Of a stretch of DNA of 64,000 nt, positions 52,076 to 60,564 are shown piece after piece. The DNA comes from Ramlibacter monticola (GTDB taxonomy: Bacteria; Pseudomonadota; Gammaproteobacteria; Burkholderiales; Burkholderiaceae_C). The stretch spans positions 992,001 through 1,056,000 of the forward strand of contig NZ_JAEQNE010000002.1 of NCBI RefSeq assembly GCF_016722785.1. Direction: 5' to 3'. The notes beneath the pieces were generated by a model that saw only the letters and a list, made by a program, of their open reading frames with translations, was not told the DNA's origin and ran no database searches. The stretch's first letter is position 1, and each line of letters opens with the position of its first letter. A program made the translations under genes and the position numbers.

Positions 52076-53179
52076 TCAGGCGGGCGGCGGCGCGAATCCC
52101 CGTTCCCGGTACAGCCGCAGGCAGGCGTCCACCGCCTGCGCGTCGAGCCAGCGGCCGCGCATGCGCTCGATCTCCTGCAGCGCCGCCTCGACGCCCAGCG
52201 CAGGCCGGTAGGGGCGGTGCATGCTCAGGCCGTCCACCACGTCGGCGACGGCCAGGATGCGGGCCTCCAGCAGGATCTCCTCGCCCTCCAGCCCCTGCGG
52301 GTAGCCGGTGCCGTCCATGCGCTCGTGGTGCTGCAGCACCATCTGCGCCACGGGCCAGGGGAAGTCCACGTCCTTGACGATCTCGTAGCCGGTGACGGGG
52401 TGCTGGCGGATCAGTTCCAACTCCAGCGCCATGAGCTTGCCCGGCCTGATGAGCAGTTCGGCCGGCGTGTGCAGCTTGCCGATGTCGTGGATGGTGGCGG
52501 CCAGGCGCAGGCCTTCGCTGCGCTCCGGAGCGAGCCCCATCTCGGCGGCGATCGCCACGGCGATCAGCGCCACCCGCTGCTGGTGCCCGGAGGTGGAGGG
52601 ATCGCGCTTCTCGACGGCGCGCGCCACCATGGCGATGGTCTGCTCCAGGCTGCGCAGCAGCGTCCGGCTCGCCTCGCGCGCGGCATCCTCGGCGCGGCGG
52701 CGGCGCGTGATGTCCTGGGCGTACACGTTGACGTAGCCGTCCTCCGGCACGGGCGCGAAGGTGACGTCGTAGAAGGCGCCGCCGACCTCGATCTCCTCGC
52801 TGCGCGCGATGCCGAAGTCGCAGGTCTCGCGGATCAGCGCGGCCCAGCCCGCCGGGACGCGCCGGCCTTCGGCGGCGCCGCTGGCGGCCAGGAAGGGCGC
52901 CGCCGCCGGATTGGCGTACAGCACGGTGCCGGCCGTGTCGAGCCGCAGCACCGCGTTGGGACTCTCCGCCGCCAGTCGCGCGAGGGTGCGCAGCTTTTGC
53001 TGCGGGCTGTCATCCGGCGGCGGCCGGACCTCCGGCTTGCGGGCGGAAATGTCTTCCATCGCGGCCAGCAGGGCGGAAACGACCTGCTGCGGAGGCGGCC
53101 TCGCGGGCGCTTCCGTGCCCCCCGGCCCCGGCAGGCGTGGCCCCTCGACGCTCCCGGAACCGGTATGTACAGCTTCCAT
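52076..53179 (-). CDS. PAS-HD-GYP protein (c-di-GMP phosphodiesterase candidate)
   Basis: The 367-residue protein has a proline-rich start, a PAS domain (about residues 62-160, including VLRLDTAGTVLYANPAAAPFL) and an HD-GYP domain. The HD motif is HDIGK (231-235) and the GYP region reads HHERMDGTGYP (284-294), both intact. HD-GYP enzymes hydrolyse c-di-GMP to GMP using two or three metals. There is no receiver or membrane segment, so the PAS domain is the presumed sensor. It is the first gene of a three-gene group with the MshEN-type ATPase and a Crp/Fnr regulator. Confidence 0.92.
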   Translation of the reverse strand: MEAVHTGSGSVEGPRLPGPGGTEAPARPPPQQVVSALLAAMEDISARKPEVRPPPDDSPQQKLRTLARLAAESPNAVLRLDTAGTVLYANPAAAPFLAASGAAEGRRVPAGWAALIRETCDFGIARSEEIEVGGAFYDVTFAPVPEDGYVNVYAQDITRRRRAEDAAREASRTLLRSLEQTIAMVARAVEKRDPSTSGHQQRVALIAVAIAAEMGLAPERSEGLRLAATIHDIGKLHTPAELLIRPGKLMALELELIRQHPVTGYEIVKDVDFPWPVAQMVLQHHERMDGTGYPQGLEGEEILLEARILAVADVVDGLSMHRPYRPALGVEAALQEIERMRGRWLDAQAVDACLRLYRERGFAPPPA

Positions 53180-53345
53180 GGAGCCATTGCACCAAGGGTG
53201 GCGGTTTAAGCACTTGACCTGCCTCAACGCGGGTGCCCTAGGGTTACGCCCTACTAGGACAATCCCTTGGAATGTCGGCGTAAAGACAGATCGACGTCAA
53301 AGCGATCCCTACATTGCCGGTCTACGGACCAGGCAAGGACAAGGC

Positions 53346-55280
53346 ATGGAGACAACTTTCCCTCGGCTGCTGTTGCAGCATGTGGGGCAACGGCCGGACG
53401 CGGACGCGATGCGCGAGAAGGAATACGGCATCTGGCAGTCGCTCTCCTGGTCGGCGCTCGCGAAGATGGTCGAGCGGCTCGCCTGCGGGCTGCAGCAGGC
53501 CGGGCTGCGGCGCGGCGAGCACATGGTCGTGATCGGCGCGAATCGCCCGCGCCTGTACGCCACGATGCTGGCCGCGCAGTCGCTCGGCGCGATCCCGGTG
53601 CCGCTGTACCAGGACGCGGCGGCGGACGAATGCGCCTTCCCGATCAACAACGCCGAGGTGCGCTTCGCGCTCGCCGAGGACCAGGAGCAGGTCGACAAGC
53701 TGCTGGAGATCCGGACGCGCTGCCCGCAGCTGGTCGCGATCTTCTACGACGACCCGCGCGGGCTGCGCAACTACAGCGAGCCGGGCCTGGCGGCGCTGGA
53801 CGCGTTGCTGGAGCAAGGCGCCCGCGCCGCGGAGGCCGATCCGGCCCTGTTCCGGACCGAAGTGGACAAGGGCCAGCCGGACGACGTGGCGGCCATGTTC
53901 TTCACCTCCGGCACCACGGGCCAGCCGAAAGGCGTGGTGCACACGCACCGCACCCTGCTCGATCGCGCCAAGGCCGGCCAGGAATTCGACCAGCTCAGCG
54001 AGCGCGAGGAAGTGCTGGCCTACATGCCGCCGGCCTGGATCGGGCAGAACATCTTCAGCTATGCCCAGTGGCTCGCCTGCGGCTACGTGGTGAACTGCCC
54101 CGAGTCGGCCAGCACGGTGATGATCGACCTGAAGGAGATCGGCCCCACCTACTACTTCGCCCCGCCGCGGATCTTCGAAGGGCTGCTCACCAGCGTGATG
54201 ATCCGCATGGAGGACGCCGGCGCCCTCAAGCGCCGCATGTTCCATGCGTTCATGGACGTGGCGCGCCGCGTCGGGCCGGCGCTGCGCGATGGCAAGCCCG
54301 TGGGCGCGCTCGATCGCCTCAGGTACGCGCTCGGCAACGTGCTGGTGTACGGGCCGCTGCGCAACAACCTCGGCATGTCGCGCGTGCGCGTGGCCTACAC
54401 CGCCGGCGAGGCGATCGGGCCGGACCTGTTCGCCTTCTACCGCGCGATCGGCGTCAACCTCAAGCAGCTCTATGGCAGCACCGAGACCGCGGTGTTCGTC
54501 TGCATGCAGCCGGACAACCAGGTGCACTCCGACACCGTCGGCATCCCGTGCCGCGGCGTCGAGATCAAGCTCGCCGACAGCGGCGAGATCCTGGTGCGCT
54601 CGCCGGGCCTGCTGAAGGAGTACTACAAGAACCCGCAGGCCACCGCCGAAGTGAAGACGCCCGATGGCTGGTACCACACCGGCGATGCCGGCTTCCTCGA
54701 CGCCCACGGCCACCTGAAGATCATCGACCGCGCCAAGGACGTCGGGCGGCTGGCCGACGGCTCGATGTTCGCGCCCAAGTACATCGAGAACAAGCTCAAG
54801 TTCTTCCCGCACATCAAGGAAGCGGTGGCGGTGGGCGACGGCCGCGAGCGCGTCTGCGTGATGATCAACATCGACTTCGACGCCGTGGGCAACTGGGCCG
54901 AGAAGCGCAACCTGCCCTACGCGGGCTACACCGACCTGGCGCAGAAGCCCGAGGTGTACTCGTTGATCCGGGACTGCATCGAGAAGGTCAACGCCGACCT
55001 GGCGGGCGACGAGCGCCTGGCCAACAGCCAGGTCGATCGCTTCCTCGTGCTGCACAAGGAACTCGATGCCGACGACGGAGAGCTGACCCGCACCAACAAG
55101 GTCCGGCGCGGCTTCATCGCGGAGAAGTACCAGGTCCTGGTCGATGCGCTGTACGGCGGCAGGCTGGAGCAGTACATTGAGACGCAAGTGAAGTTCGAGG
55201 ACGGTCGCACCGGCAGCGTGAGCGCGACGCTGAAGATCATGGATGCCCGCACCTTCGCGCCGGTGAGGGCGGCGGCATGA
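53346..55280 (+). CDS. AMP-forming acyl-CoA synthetase (long-chain type)
   Basis: This 644-residue ligase activates a carboxylate to its CoA thioester through an adenylate. The P-loop is FFTSGTTGQPKGVVHTH (about 185-200), YGSTET and GWYHTGDAGFLD are the adenylate- and ribose-binding motifs, and the C-terminal lysine region is ADDGELTRTNKVRRGF. It is longer than short-chain enzymes and matches long-chain/aryl-type ligases. The liv transporter genes follow immediately with a start overlapping its stop (ATGA), so it probably activates the acid that the transporter imports. The substrate, fatty or aromatic, is open. A 166-base gap before it should hold the operon promoter, with TTGACC at 53214 as a weak candidate. 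Confidence 0.92.
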   Translation: METTFPRLLLQHVGQRPDADAMREKEYGIWQSLSWSALAKMVERLACGLQQAGLRRGEHMVVIGANRPRLYATMLAAQSLGAIPVPLYQDAAADECAFPINNAEVRFALAEDQEQVDKLLEIRTRCPQLVAIFYDDPRGLRNYSEPGLAALDALLEQGARAAEADPALFRTEVDKGQPDDVAAMFFTSGTTGQPKGVVHTHRTLLDRAKAGQEFDQLSEREEVLAYMPPAWIGQNIFSYAQWLACGYVVNCPESASTVMIDLKEIGPTYYFAPPRIFEGLLTSVMIRMEDAGALKRRMFHAFMDVARRVGPALRDGKPVGALDRLRYALGNVLVYGPLRNNLGMSRVRVAYTAGEAIGPDLFAFYRAIGVNLKQLYGSTETAVFVCMQPDNQVHSDTVGIPCRGVEIKLADSGEILVRSPGLLKEYYKNPQATAEVKTPDGWYHTGDAGFLDAHGHLKIIDRAKDVGRLADGSMFAPKYIENKLKFFPHIKEAVAVGDGRERVCVMINIDFDAVGNWAEKRNLPYAGYTDLAQKPEVYSLIRDCIEKVNADLAGDERLANSQVDRFLVLHKELDADDGELTRTNKVRRGFIAEKYQVLVDALYGGRLEQYIETQVKFEDGRTGSVSATLKIMDARTFAPVRAAA

Positions 55281-56182
55281 AAATCATGGCAGAACTCGCC
55301 CCCTCCCTGGACACCGCATTCACCACCCTGCCCGCCGAAGGCGCGGCCGCCGCGCCGGAACGCACGACCGCCGCGCCCTCCGCGGAACCCGCGCCCGCCG
55401 CGGGCCGCCGCATCGGCGAGGTGATCCTCGACGTGCAGAACATCTCGCTCGCCTTCGGCGGCGTGAAGGCGCTCACCGACATCTCGTTCAACGTGCGCGA
55501 GCACGAGATCCGCGCCATCATCGGCCCCAACGGCGCCGGCAAGAGCTCGATGCTCAATTGCATCAACGGCGTGTACCAGCCGCAGCAGGGCACCATCACC
55601 TTCCGCGGCCGCCACTTCAAGGGCATGAAGAGCCGGCAGGTGGCGGAGATGGGCGTGGCCCGCACCTTCCAGAACCTGGCCCTGTTCAAGGGCATGAGCG
55701 TCCTGGACAACATCATGACGGGGCGCAACCTGCGCATCCGCAGCAACATCCTGCTGCAGGCGCTGCGCATCGGCCCGGCCGAGCGCGAGGAGATGCGGCA
55801 CCGCGAGTACGTCGAGCGGATCATCGACTTCCTGGAGATCCAGGCCTTCCGCAAGGTGCCCGTGGGCCAGCTGCCCTACGGCCTGCAGAAGCGCGTGGAC
55901 CTCGGGCGCGCGCTGGCGATGGAGCCGCAGGTGCTGCTGCTCGACGAACCGATGGCCGGCATGAACCTGGAGGAGAAGCAGGACATGTGCCGTTTCATCC
56001 TGGACGTCAACGACGAATTCGGCACGACGGTGGTGCTGATCGAGCACGACATGGGCGTGGTGATGGACATCTCCGACCGCGTCGTGGTGCTCGATTACGG
56101 CAAGAAGATCGGCGACGGCACGCCGGACGAAGTCCGCAGCAACCCGGACGTGATCAAGGCCTACCTAGGAACCTCGCACTGA
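55277..56182 (+). CDS. livG: Branched-chain-type ABC transporter ATPase LivG
   Basis: The 301-residue ATPase has Walker A GPNGAGKSS (83-91), the Q-loop in FQNLALFKGMSVLDNIMTGRN, the signature LPYGLQKRVDLGRALAMEP and Walker B VLLLDEPMAGMNLEEK, followed by the H-loop (EHDMG). It carries an N-terminal extension of about 45 residues rich in alanine and proline that is absent from typical LivG. It drives import with LivF, LivH and LivM. It starts in the stop of the ligase gene and ends one base before livH. Confidence 0.95.
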   Translation: MKIMAELAPSLDTAFTTLPAEGAAAAPERTTAAPSAEPAPAAGRRIGEVILDVQNISLAFGGVKALTDISFNVREHEIRAIIGPNGAGKSSMLNCINGVYQPQQGTITFRGRHFKGMKSRQVAEMGVARTFQNLALFKGMSVLDNIMTGRNLRIRSNILLQALRIGPAEREEMRHREYVERIIDFLEIQAFRKVPVGQLPYGLQKRVDLGRALAMEPQVLLLDEPMAGMNLEEKQDMCRFILDVNDEFGTTVVLIEHDMGVVMDISDRVVVLDYGKKIGDGTPDEVRSNPDVIKAYLGTSH

Positions 56183-56183
56183 C

Positions 56184-57113
56184 ATGGGCTTCTTCCTCGA
56201 AACCCTCCTCGGCGGCCTGATGACGGGCATGCTGTATTCCCTGGTGGCGCTCGGCTTCGTGCTGATCTTCAAGGCTTCCGGGGTGTTCAACTTCGCGCAG
56301 GGCGCCATGGTGCTGTTCGCGGCGCTGGCGATGGCGCGCTTCTCCGAGTGGCTGCCGAAGTGGCTCGGCTTCGAGAGCGCCATCCTCGCCAACCTGCTGG
56401 CCTTCCTCGTCGCGGGCGTGATCATGTTCGCGGTGGCCTGGCTGGTGGAGCGGCTGGTGCTGCGCCACCTGGTGAACCAGGAAGGCGCGACCCTGCTGAT
56501 GGCCACGCTGGGCATCGCCTACCTGCTCGATGGCCTCGGCCAGACGCTGTTCGGCAGCGACATCTACAAGATCGACGTCGGCATGCCGAAGGAGCCGGTG
56601 ATGGCGTTCGAGAGCGTGTTCCAGGGCGGCATCCTGGTGAACAAGGAGGACCTGATCGCCGCGGCCATCGCGGCGGCCCTGGTCGGCGCGCTCGCGCTGT
56701 TCTTCCAGAAGACCGCCACCGGGCGCGCCCTGCGCGCGGTGGCGGACGACCACCAGGCCGCGCAGTCGATCGGCATTCCCCTCAACCGGATCTGGGTCGT
56801 GGTGTGGTGCGTGGCCGGCGTCGTGGCGCTGGTGGCCGGGATGATCTGGGGCAGCAAGCTGGGCGTGCAGTTCTCGCTGTCCACCGTGGCGCTGCGCGCG
56901 CTGCCGGTGGTGATCCTGGGCGGCCTCACCTCGGTGCCGGGCGCCATCATCGGCGGGCTCATCATCGGCGTGGGCGAGAAGCTCTCGGAAGTGTTCCTGG
57001 GGCCCTACGTGGGCGGGGGCATCGAGATCTGGTTCGCCTACGTGCTCGCGCTGCTGTTCCTGCTGGTGCGCCCGCAGGGCCTGTTCGGCGAAAAAATCAT
57101 CGACCGCGTCTGA
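56184..57113 (+). CDS. livH: Branched-chain-type ABC transporter permease LivH
   Basis: The 309-residue permease has eight or so hydrophobic helices. GLMTGMLYSLVALGFVLIFKASGVFNFAQGAMVLFAAL is the LivH start signature, and GLTSVPGAIIGGLIIGVGEKLSE the conserved cytoplasmic loop that contacts the ATPases. It forms the channel with LivM. It begins one base after livG and ends 13 bases before livM. The family imports branched-chain amino acids, but in many Burkholderiales liv-like systems beside acyl-CoA ligases import aromatic or other organic acids. Confidence 0.95.
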   Translation: MGFFLETLLGGLMTGMLYSLVALGFVLIFKASGVFNFAQGAMVLFAALAMARFSEWLPKWLGFESAILANLLAFLVAGVIMFAVAWLVERLVLRHLVNQEGATLLMATLGIAYLLDGLGQTLFGSDIYKIDVGMPKEPVMAFESVFQGGILVNKEDLIAAAIAAALVGALALFFQKTATGRALRAVADDHQAAQSIGIPLNRIWVVVWCVAGVVALVAGMIWGSKLGVQFSLSTVALRALPVVILGGLTSVPGAIIGGLIIGVGEKLSEVFLGPYVGGGIEIWFAYVLALLFLLVRPQGLFGEKIIDRV

Positions 57114-57126
57114 ACGGAGCCCCGCA

Positions 57127-58203
57127 ATGCTTTACAGAGAAAACGGCCAGTTCAGGACCACCTACCGGGCCGACCAGCAGATCTTCCCGATCCTGCAGGA
57201 CCGCTACTTCATCTTCGCCGTGCTGCTGTTCGCGTTCCTCGCGGTGCCGAACCTGGCCAGCGGCTACATGTTCCGCGCGATCCTGATCCCCTTCCTGATC
57301 GTGTCGCTGGCGGCGCTGGGCGTGAACATCCTGGTGGGCTACTGCGGGCAGATCTCGCTGGGCTCCGGCGCCTTCATGGCCGTCGGTGCCTACGGTGCCT
57401 ACAACTTCTTCGTGCGCGTGCCCGGCATGCCGCTGGTGGTCGCGCTGATCCTGGGCGGCGTGTGCGCGATGGCCTTCGGCATCCTGTTCGGCCTGCCGAG
57501 CCTGCGGGTGAAGGGCCTGTACCTGGCGGTCGCCACGCTCGCCGCGCAGTTCTTCTCCGACTGGATGTTCCTGCGCATCAAGTGGTTCACCAACGATTCG
57601 GCGTCCGGCTCCGTGTCGGTCTCCGGCCTGCAGGTGATGGGCATGCCGATCGAGAGCCCGGCCAGCAAGTACCTCCTGTGCCTGACCATCCTGGTGGTGA
57701 TGGCGCTGCTGGCGAAGAACCTCGTGCGCAGCGCGATCGGGCGCGAGTGGATGGCGATCCGCGACATGGACGTCGCCGCCGCCGTGATCGGCATCCGCCC
57801 GATGTACGCCAAGCTCAGCGCCTTCGCGGTGAGCTCCTTCATCATCGGCGTGGCCGGCGCGCTGTGGGGCTTCGTCTACCTCGGCGCCTGGGAGCCGGCG
57901 GCCTTCTCGCTGGAGATGTCGTTCCGGCTGCTGTTCATGGTGATCATCGGCGGCCTCGGCTCCATCATGGGCAGCTTCTTCGGCGCCGCCTTCATCGTGC
58001 TGCTGCCGATCGCCCTCAACCAGCTGCTCCCGGTGCTGGCCGGCTGGGTGGGCCTGTCCATTTCCACGGCCGGCATCTCGCACGCCGAGCTGATGATCTT
58101 CGGCGCGCTGATCGTGTGGTTCCTGATCGTGGAACCGCACGGGCTGGCGCGCCTGTGGTCCACCGGCAAGCAGAAGCTGCGGCTGTGGCCCTTCCCGCAC
58201 TGA
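57127..58203 (+). CDS. livM: Branched-chain-type ABC transporter permease LivM
   Basis: The 358-residue permease has an N-terminal soluble part of about 30 residues and nine or ten hydrophobic helices. LGVNILVGYCGQISLGSGAFMAVGAYGAYNF and GRAMTAIRD-type IGREWMAIRDMDVAAAVIGIRP are LivM signatures, and GGLGSIMGSFFGAAFIVLLPIALNQL the ATPase-contacting loop. It pairs with LivH in the membrane. The binding-protein gene follows after 44 bases with an AAAGGAG ribosome site. Confidence 0.95.
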   Translation: MLYRENGQFRTTYRADQQIFPILQDRYFIFAVLLFAFLAVPNLASGYMFRAILIPFLIVSLAALGVNILVGYCGQISLGSGAFMAVGAYGAYNFFVRVPGMPLVVALILGGVCAMAFGILFGLPSLRVKGLYLAVATLAAQFFSDWMFLRIKWFTNDSASGSVSVSGLQVMGMPIESPASKYLLCLTILVVMALLAKNLVRSAIGREWMAIRDMDVAAAVIGIRPMYAKLSAFAVSSFIIGVAGALWGFVYLGAWEPAAFSLEMSFRLLFMVIIGGLGSIMGSFFGAAFIVLLPIALNQLLPVLAGWVGLSISTAGISHAELMIFGALIVWFLIVEPHGLARLWSTGKQKLRLWPFPH

Positions 58204-58247
58204 GATCTCAAATTGGCAACTGTTCCAAATCGACAAAGGAGACAAGC

Positions 58248-59582
58248 ATGAATTTGCGCAACGTAGTCCTCGCGGCGGCCGTGCTGGCCGCGGCCGCCTC
58301 GTCGGGCATCGCGACGAACGCGTTCGCCCAGGCGAAGGAGCAGTTCTTCCCGGTGCTGCCCTACCGCACCGGCCCGTACGCGCCCAACGGCGTGCCGTGG
58401 GCCAACGGCTACGTGGACTACCTGAAGCTCACCAACGCGCGCGGCGGCATCAACGGCGTGAAGATCGTGTTCGAGGAATGCGAGACGGGCTATGACACCG
58501 CCCGCGGCGTCGAGTGCTACGAGCGCCTGAAGGGCAAGAACGGCGGCGCCACCCTGTTCCAGCCGCTGTCCACCGGCATCACCTTCGCGCTGACCGAGAA
58601 GGCCCCCGGCGACAAGATCCCGCTGATCACCGCCGGCTACGGCCGCAGCGAAAGCCAGGACGGCGGCGTGTTCAAGTGGAACTTCCCGCTCGCCGGCACC
58701 TACTGGCTGGCGGCCGACGCGCTGGTGCAGACCATCGCCAAGCGCGAGGGCGGCCTCGACAAGCTCAAGGGCAAGAAGATCGCGCTGGTCTACCACGACA
58801 GCCCCTACGGCAAGGAGCCGATCCCGCTGCTGCAGGAGCGCAGCCACATGCACGGCTTCGACCTGCAGCTGCTGCCCGTGACGGCCCCCGGCGTGGAACA
58901 GAAGGCCACCTGGTTGCAGATCCGGCAGGCGCGCCCCGACTACGTGATGCTGTGGGGCTGGGGCGTGATGAACTCCACCGCCCTGAAGGAAGCCGTGGCC
59001 ACGGGCTATCCGCGCGACAAGATGTACGGCGTGTGGTGGTCGGGCGCCGAGCCCGACGTGAAGGACGTCGGCGAGGGTGCCAAGGGCTACAACGCCGTGA
59101 CCATGCAGCACGGCGCCGAGCCGCAGTCGGCCGTGGTCAAGGAAATCCTGGAGAAGGTGCACGGCAAGGGCCAGGGCACGGGCCCGAAGGAGGAAGTGGG
59201 GTCGGTGCTGTACATGCGCGGCGCGATGAGCGCCATGCTGGGCGTGGAAGGCGTGCGCCGGGCGCAGGAGCGCTTCGGCAAGGGCAAGGTCGTGACGGGC
59301 GAGCAGGCCCGCTGGGGCCTGGAGAACCTGGCCCTCAGCCAGGACAAGCTCGACGCGCTGGGCTTCAAGGGCGTGATGCGCCCGGTCAGCACCTCGTGCC
59401 AGGACCACATGGGCTCCAACTGGGCCCGCGTGCACACCTGGGACGGCAAGCAGTGGAAGTTCAGCTCCGACTGGCTGCAGGCGGACGAACAGGTGCTGAA
59501 GCCGCTGGTGAAGAACACGGCGGACAAGTACGCGGCGGAGAAGAAGCTGACCCGCCGTTCGCCTGCTGACTGTCAGTCCTGA
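58248..59582 (+). CDS. Branched-chain-type ABC transporter substrate-binding protein
   Basis: The 444-residue protein has a signal peptide (NVVLAAAVLAAAASSGIATNAFAQA) and a two-lobed type I periplasmic binding fold: QFFPVLPYRTGPYAPNGVPWANGYVDYLKLTNARGGINGVKI is the N-lobe start, and LVYHDSPYGKEPIPLLQERSHMHGFDLQLLPV the second lobe. The length and several cysteines (about residues 83, 90 and 386) differ from LivK-type receptors and fit the subgroup near aromatic- or carboxylate-linked liv operons. The stop codon lies inside a perfect palindrome, listed separately. It captures the substrate for LivGHMF. Confidence 0.93.
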   Translation: MNLRNVVLAAAVLAAAASSGIATNAFAQAKEQFFPVLPYRTGPYAPNGVPWANGYVDYLKLTNARGGINGVKIVFEECETGYDTARGVECYERLKGKNGGATLFQPLSTGITFALTEKAPGDKIPLITAGYGRSESQDGGVFKWNFPLAGTYWLAADALVQTIAKREGGLDKLKGKKIALVYHDSPYGKEPIPLLQERSHMHGFDLQLLPVTAPGVEQKATWLQIRQARPDYVMLWGWGVMNSTALKEAVATGYPRDKMYGVWWSGAEPDVKDVGEGAKGYNAVTMQHGAEPQSAVVKEILEKVHGKGQGTGPKEEVGSVLYMRGAMSAMLGVEGVRRAQERFGKGKVVTGEQARWGLENLALSQDKLDALGFKGVMRPVSTSCQDHMGSNWARVHTWDGKQWKFSSDWLQADEQVLKPLVKNTADKYAAEKKLTRRSPADCQS

Positions 59583-59590
59583 CAGTCAGC
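59565..59590 (+). repeat. Perfect palindrome across the binding-protein stop codon
   Basis: GCTGACTGTCAG, two bases, and CTGACAGTCAGC form a 12-pair perfect inverted repeat at the very end of the binding-protein gene. It encodes the final residues ADCQS and includes the stop codon. It is the first of four hairpins in the interval before livF. Confidence 0.9.
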
Positions 59591-59634
59591 TTGCTCGGCG
59601 GGCCGCTTCGCGCTGCTGACGGCACCCTCCCCTG

Positions 59635-59707
59635 CCCCTCCCGCCAAGCGGGAGGGGACGCGGCTCCAAGGAGCCGCCAAACGAAAGTGACACGCCCTTT
59701 CGTTTGG
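59635..59707 (+). repeat. Three successive perfect hairpins before livF
   Basis: Three stems follow each other: CCCCTCCCGC/GCGGGAGGGG with loop CAA (59635-59657), GCGGCTCC/GGAGCCGC with loop AA (59660-59677), and CCAAACGAAAG/CTTTCGTTTGG with a nine-base loop (59677-59707). None is followed by a clear T-run. They may stabilise the upstream mRNA end, reduce read-through to livF, or be a mobile palindromic element. Confidence 0.9.
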
Positions 59708-59723
59708 TTCACACCCTAAGCCC

Positions 59724-60533
59724 ATGGAACAAAGACCTATCGTTTTGAACGTCAACGGCATCGAGGTCATCTACAACCACGTGATCCTCGTGCTCAAGGG
59801 CGTGTCGCTGCAGGTGCCCCAGGGCGGCATCGCGGCGCTGCTCGGGGGCAACGGCGCCGGCAAGACGACCACGCTGCGTGCCGTCTCCAACCTGCTCAAG
59901 GGCGAGCGCGGCGAGGTCACCAAGGGCTCCATCGAGCTGCGCGGCGAGCGCATCGAGAACCTCACGCCGGCCGACCTCGTGCAGCGCGGCGTGGTGCAGG
60001 TGATGGAGGGCCGCCACTGCTTCGCCCACCTCACCATCGAGGAGAACCTGCTGACCGGCTCGTACACGCGCTCCAGCCGCAGCGAGGTCGCCGCCAACCT
60101 CGAGAAGGTCTATGCCTACTTCCCGCGCCTGAAGCAGCGCCGCACCTCGCAGGCGGCCTACACCTCCGGCGGCGAGCAGCAGATGTGCGCGATCGGGCGG
60201 GCCCTCATGGCCAGCCCCAGCCTCGTGCTGCTGGACGAGCCGTCCATGGGCCTCGCGCCGCAGATCGTGGAGGAGGTGTTCGAGATCGTGAAGGACCTCA
60301 ACGCCAAGGAGAAGGTCACCTTCCTGCTGGCGGAGCAGAACACCAACATGGCCCTGAAGTACGCCGACTACGGCTACATCCTGGAAAGCGGCCGCATCGT
60401 GATGGACGGGCCGGCCAGCGAACTGGCCAACAACGAAGACGTCAAGGAGTTCTACCTGGGCGTCGGCGGCGGCGAGCGCAAGAGTTTCCGCGAGGTCAAG
60501 AGCTACAAGCGCCGCAAGCGCTGGCTGGCCTGA
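59724..60533 (+). CDS. livF: Branched-chain-type ABC transporter ATPase LivF
   Basis: The 269-residue ATPase has Walker A GGNGAGKTT (41-49), the signature YTSGGEQQMCAIGRALMASP and Walker B LVLLDEPSMGLAPQIVEEVF, with the H-loop region in FLLAEQNTNMALKYADYGYILESG. It is longer than typical LivF by about 30 residues through a basic C-terminal tail (KSYKRRKRWLA). It lies 141 bases after the binding-protein gene, the largest gap in the operon, filled by four hairpins. It is followed 31 bases later by the PaaK-like ligase. Confidence 0.95.
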   Translation: MEQRPIVLNVNGIEVIYNHVILVLKGVSLQVPQGGIAALLGGNGAGKTTTLRAVSNLLKGERGEVTKGSIELRGERIENLTPADLVQRGVVQVMEGRHCFAHLTIEENLLTGSYTRSSRSEVAANLEKVYAYFPRLKQRRTSQAAYTSGGEQQMCAIGRALMASPSLVLLDEPSMGLAPQIVEEVFEIVKDLNAKEKVTFLLAEQNTNMALKYADYGYILESGRIVMDGPASELANNEDVKEFYLGVGGGERKSFREVKSYKRRKRWLA

Positions 60534-60564
60534 GGCGCAAGCGAGGGAAAGAGGGAAAGACGAC

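Noticed and set aside
53214..53244. TTGACC/TAGGGT as promoter of the ligase-liv operon
   Set aside because: Spacer of 19 bases and a poor -10 box; too weak to list as a feature.
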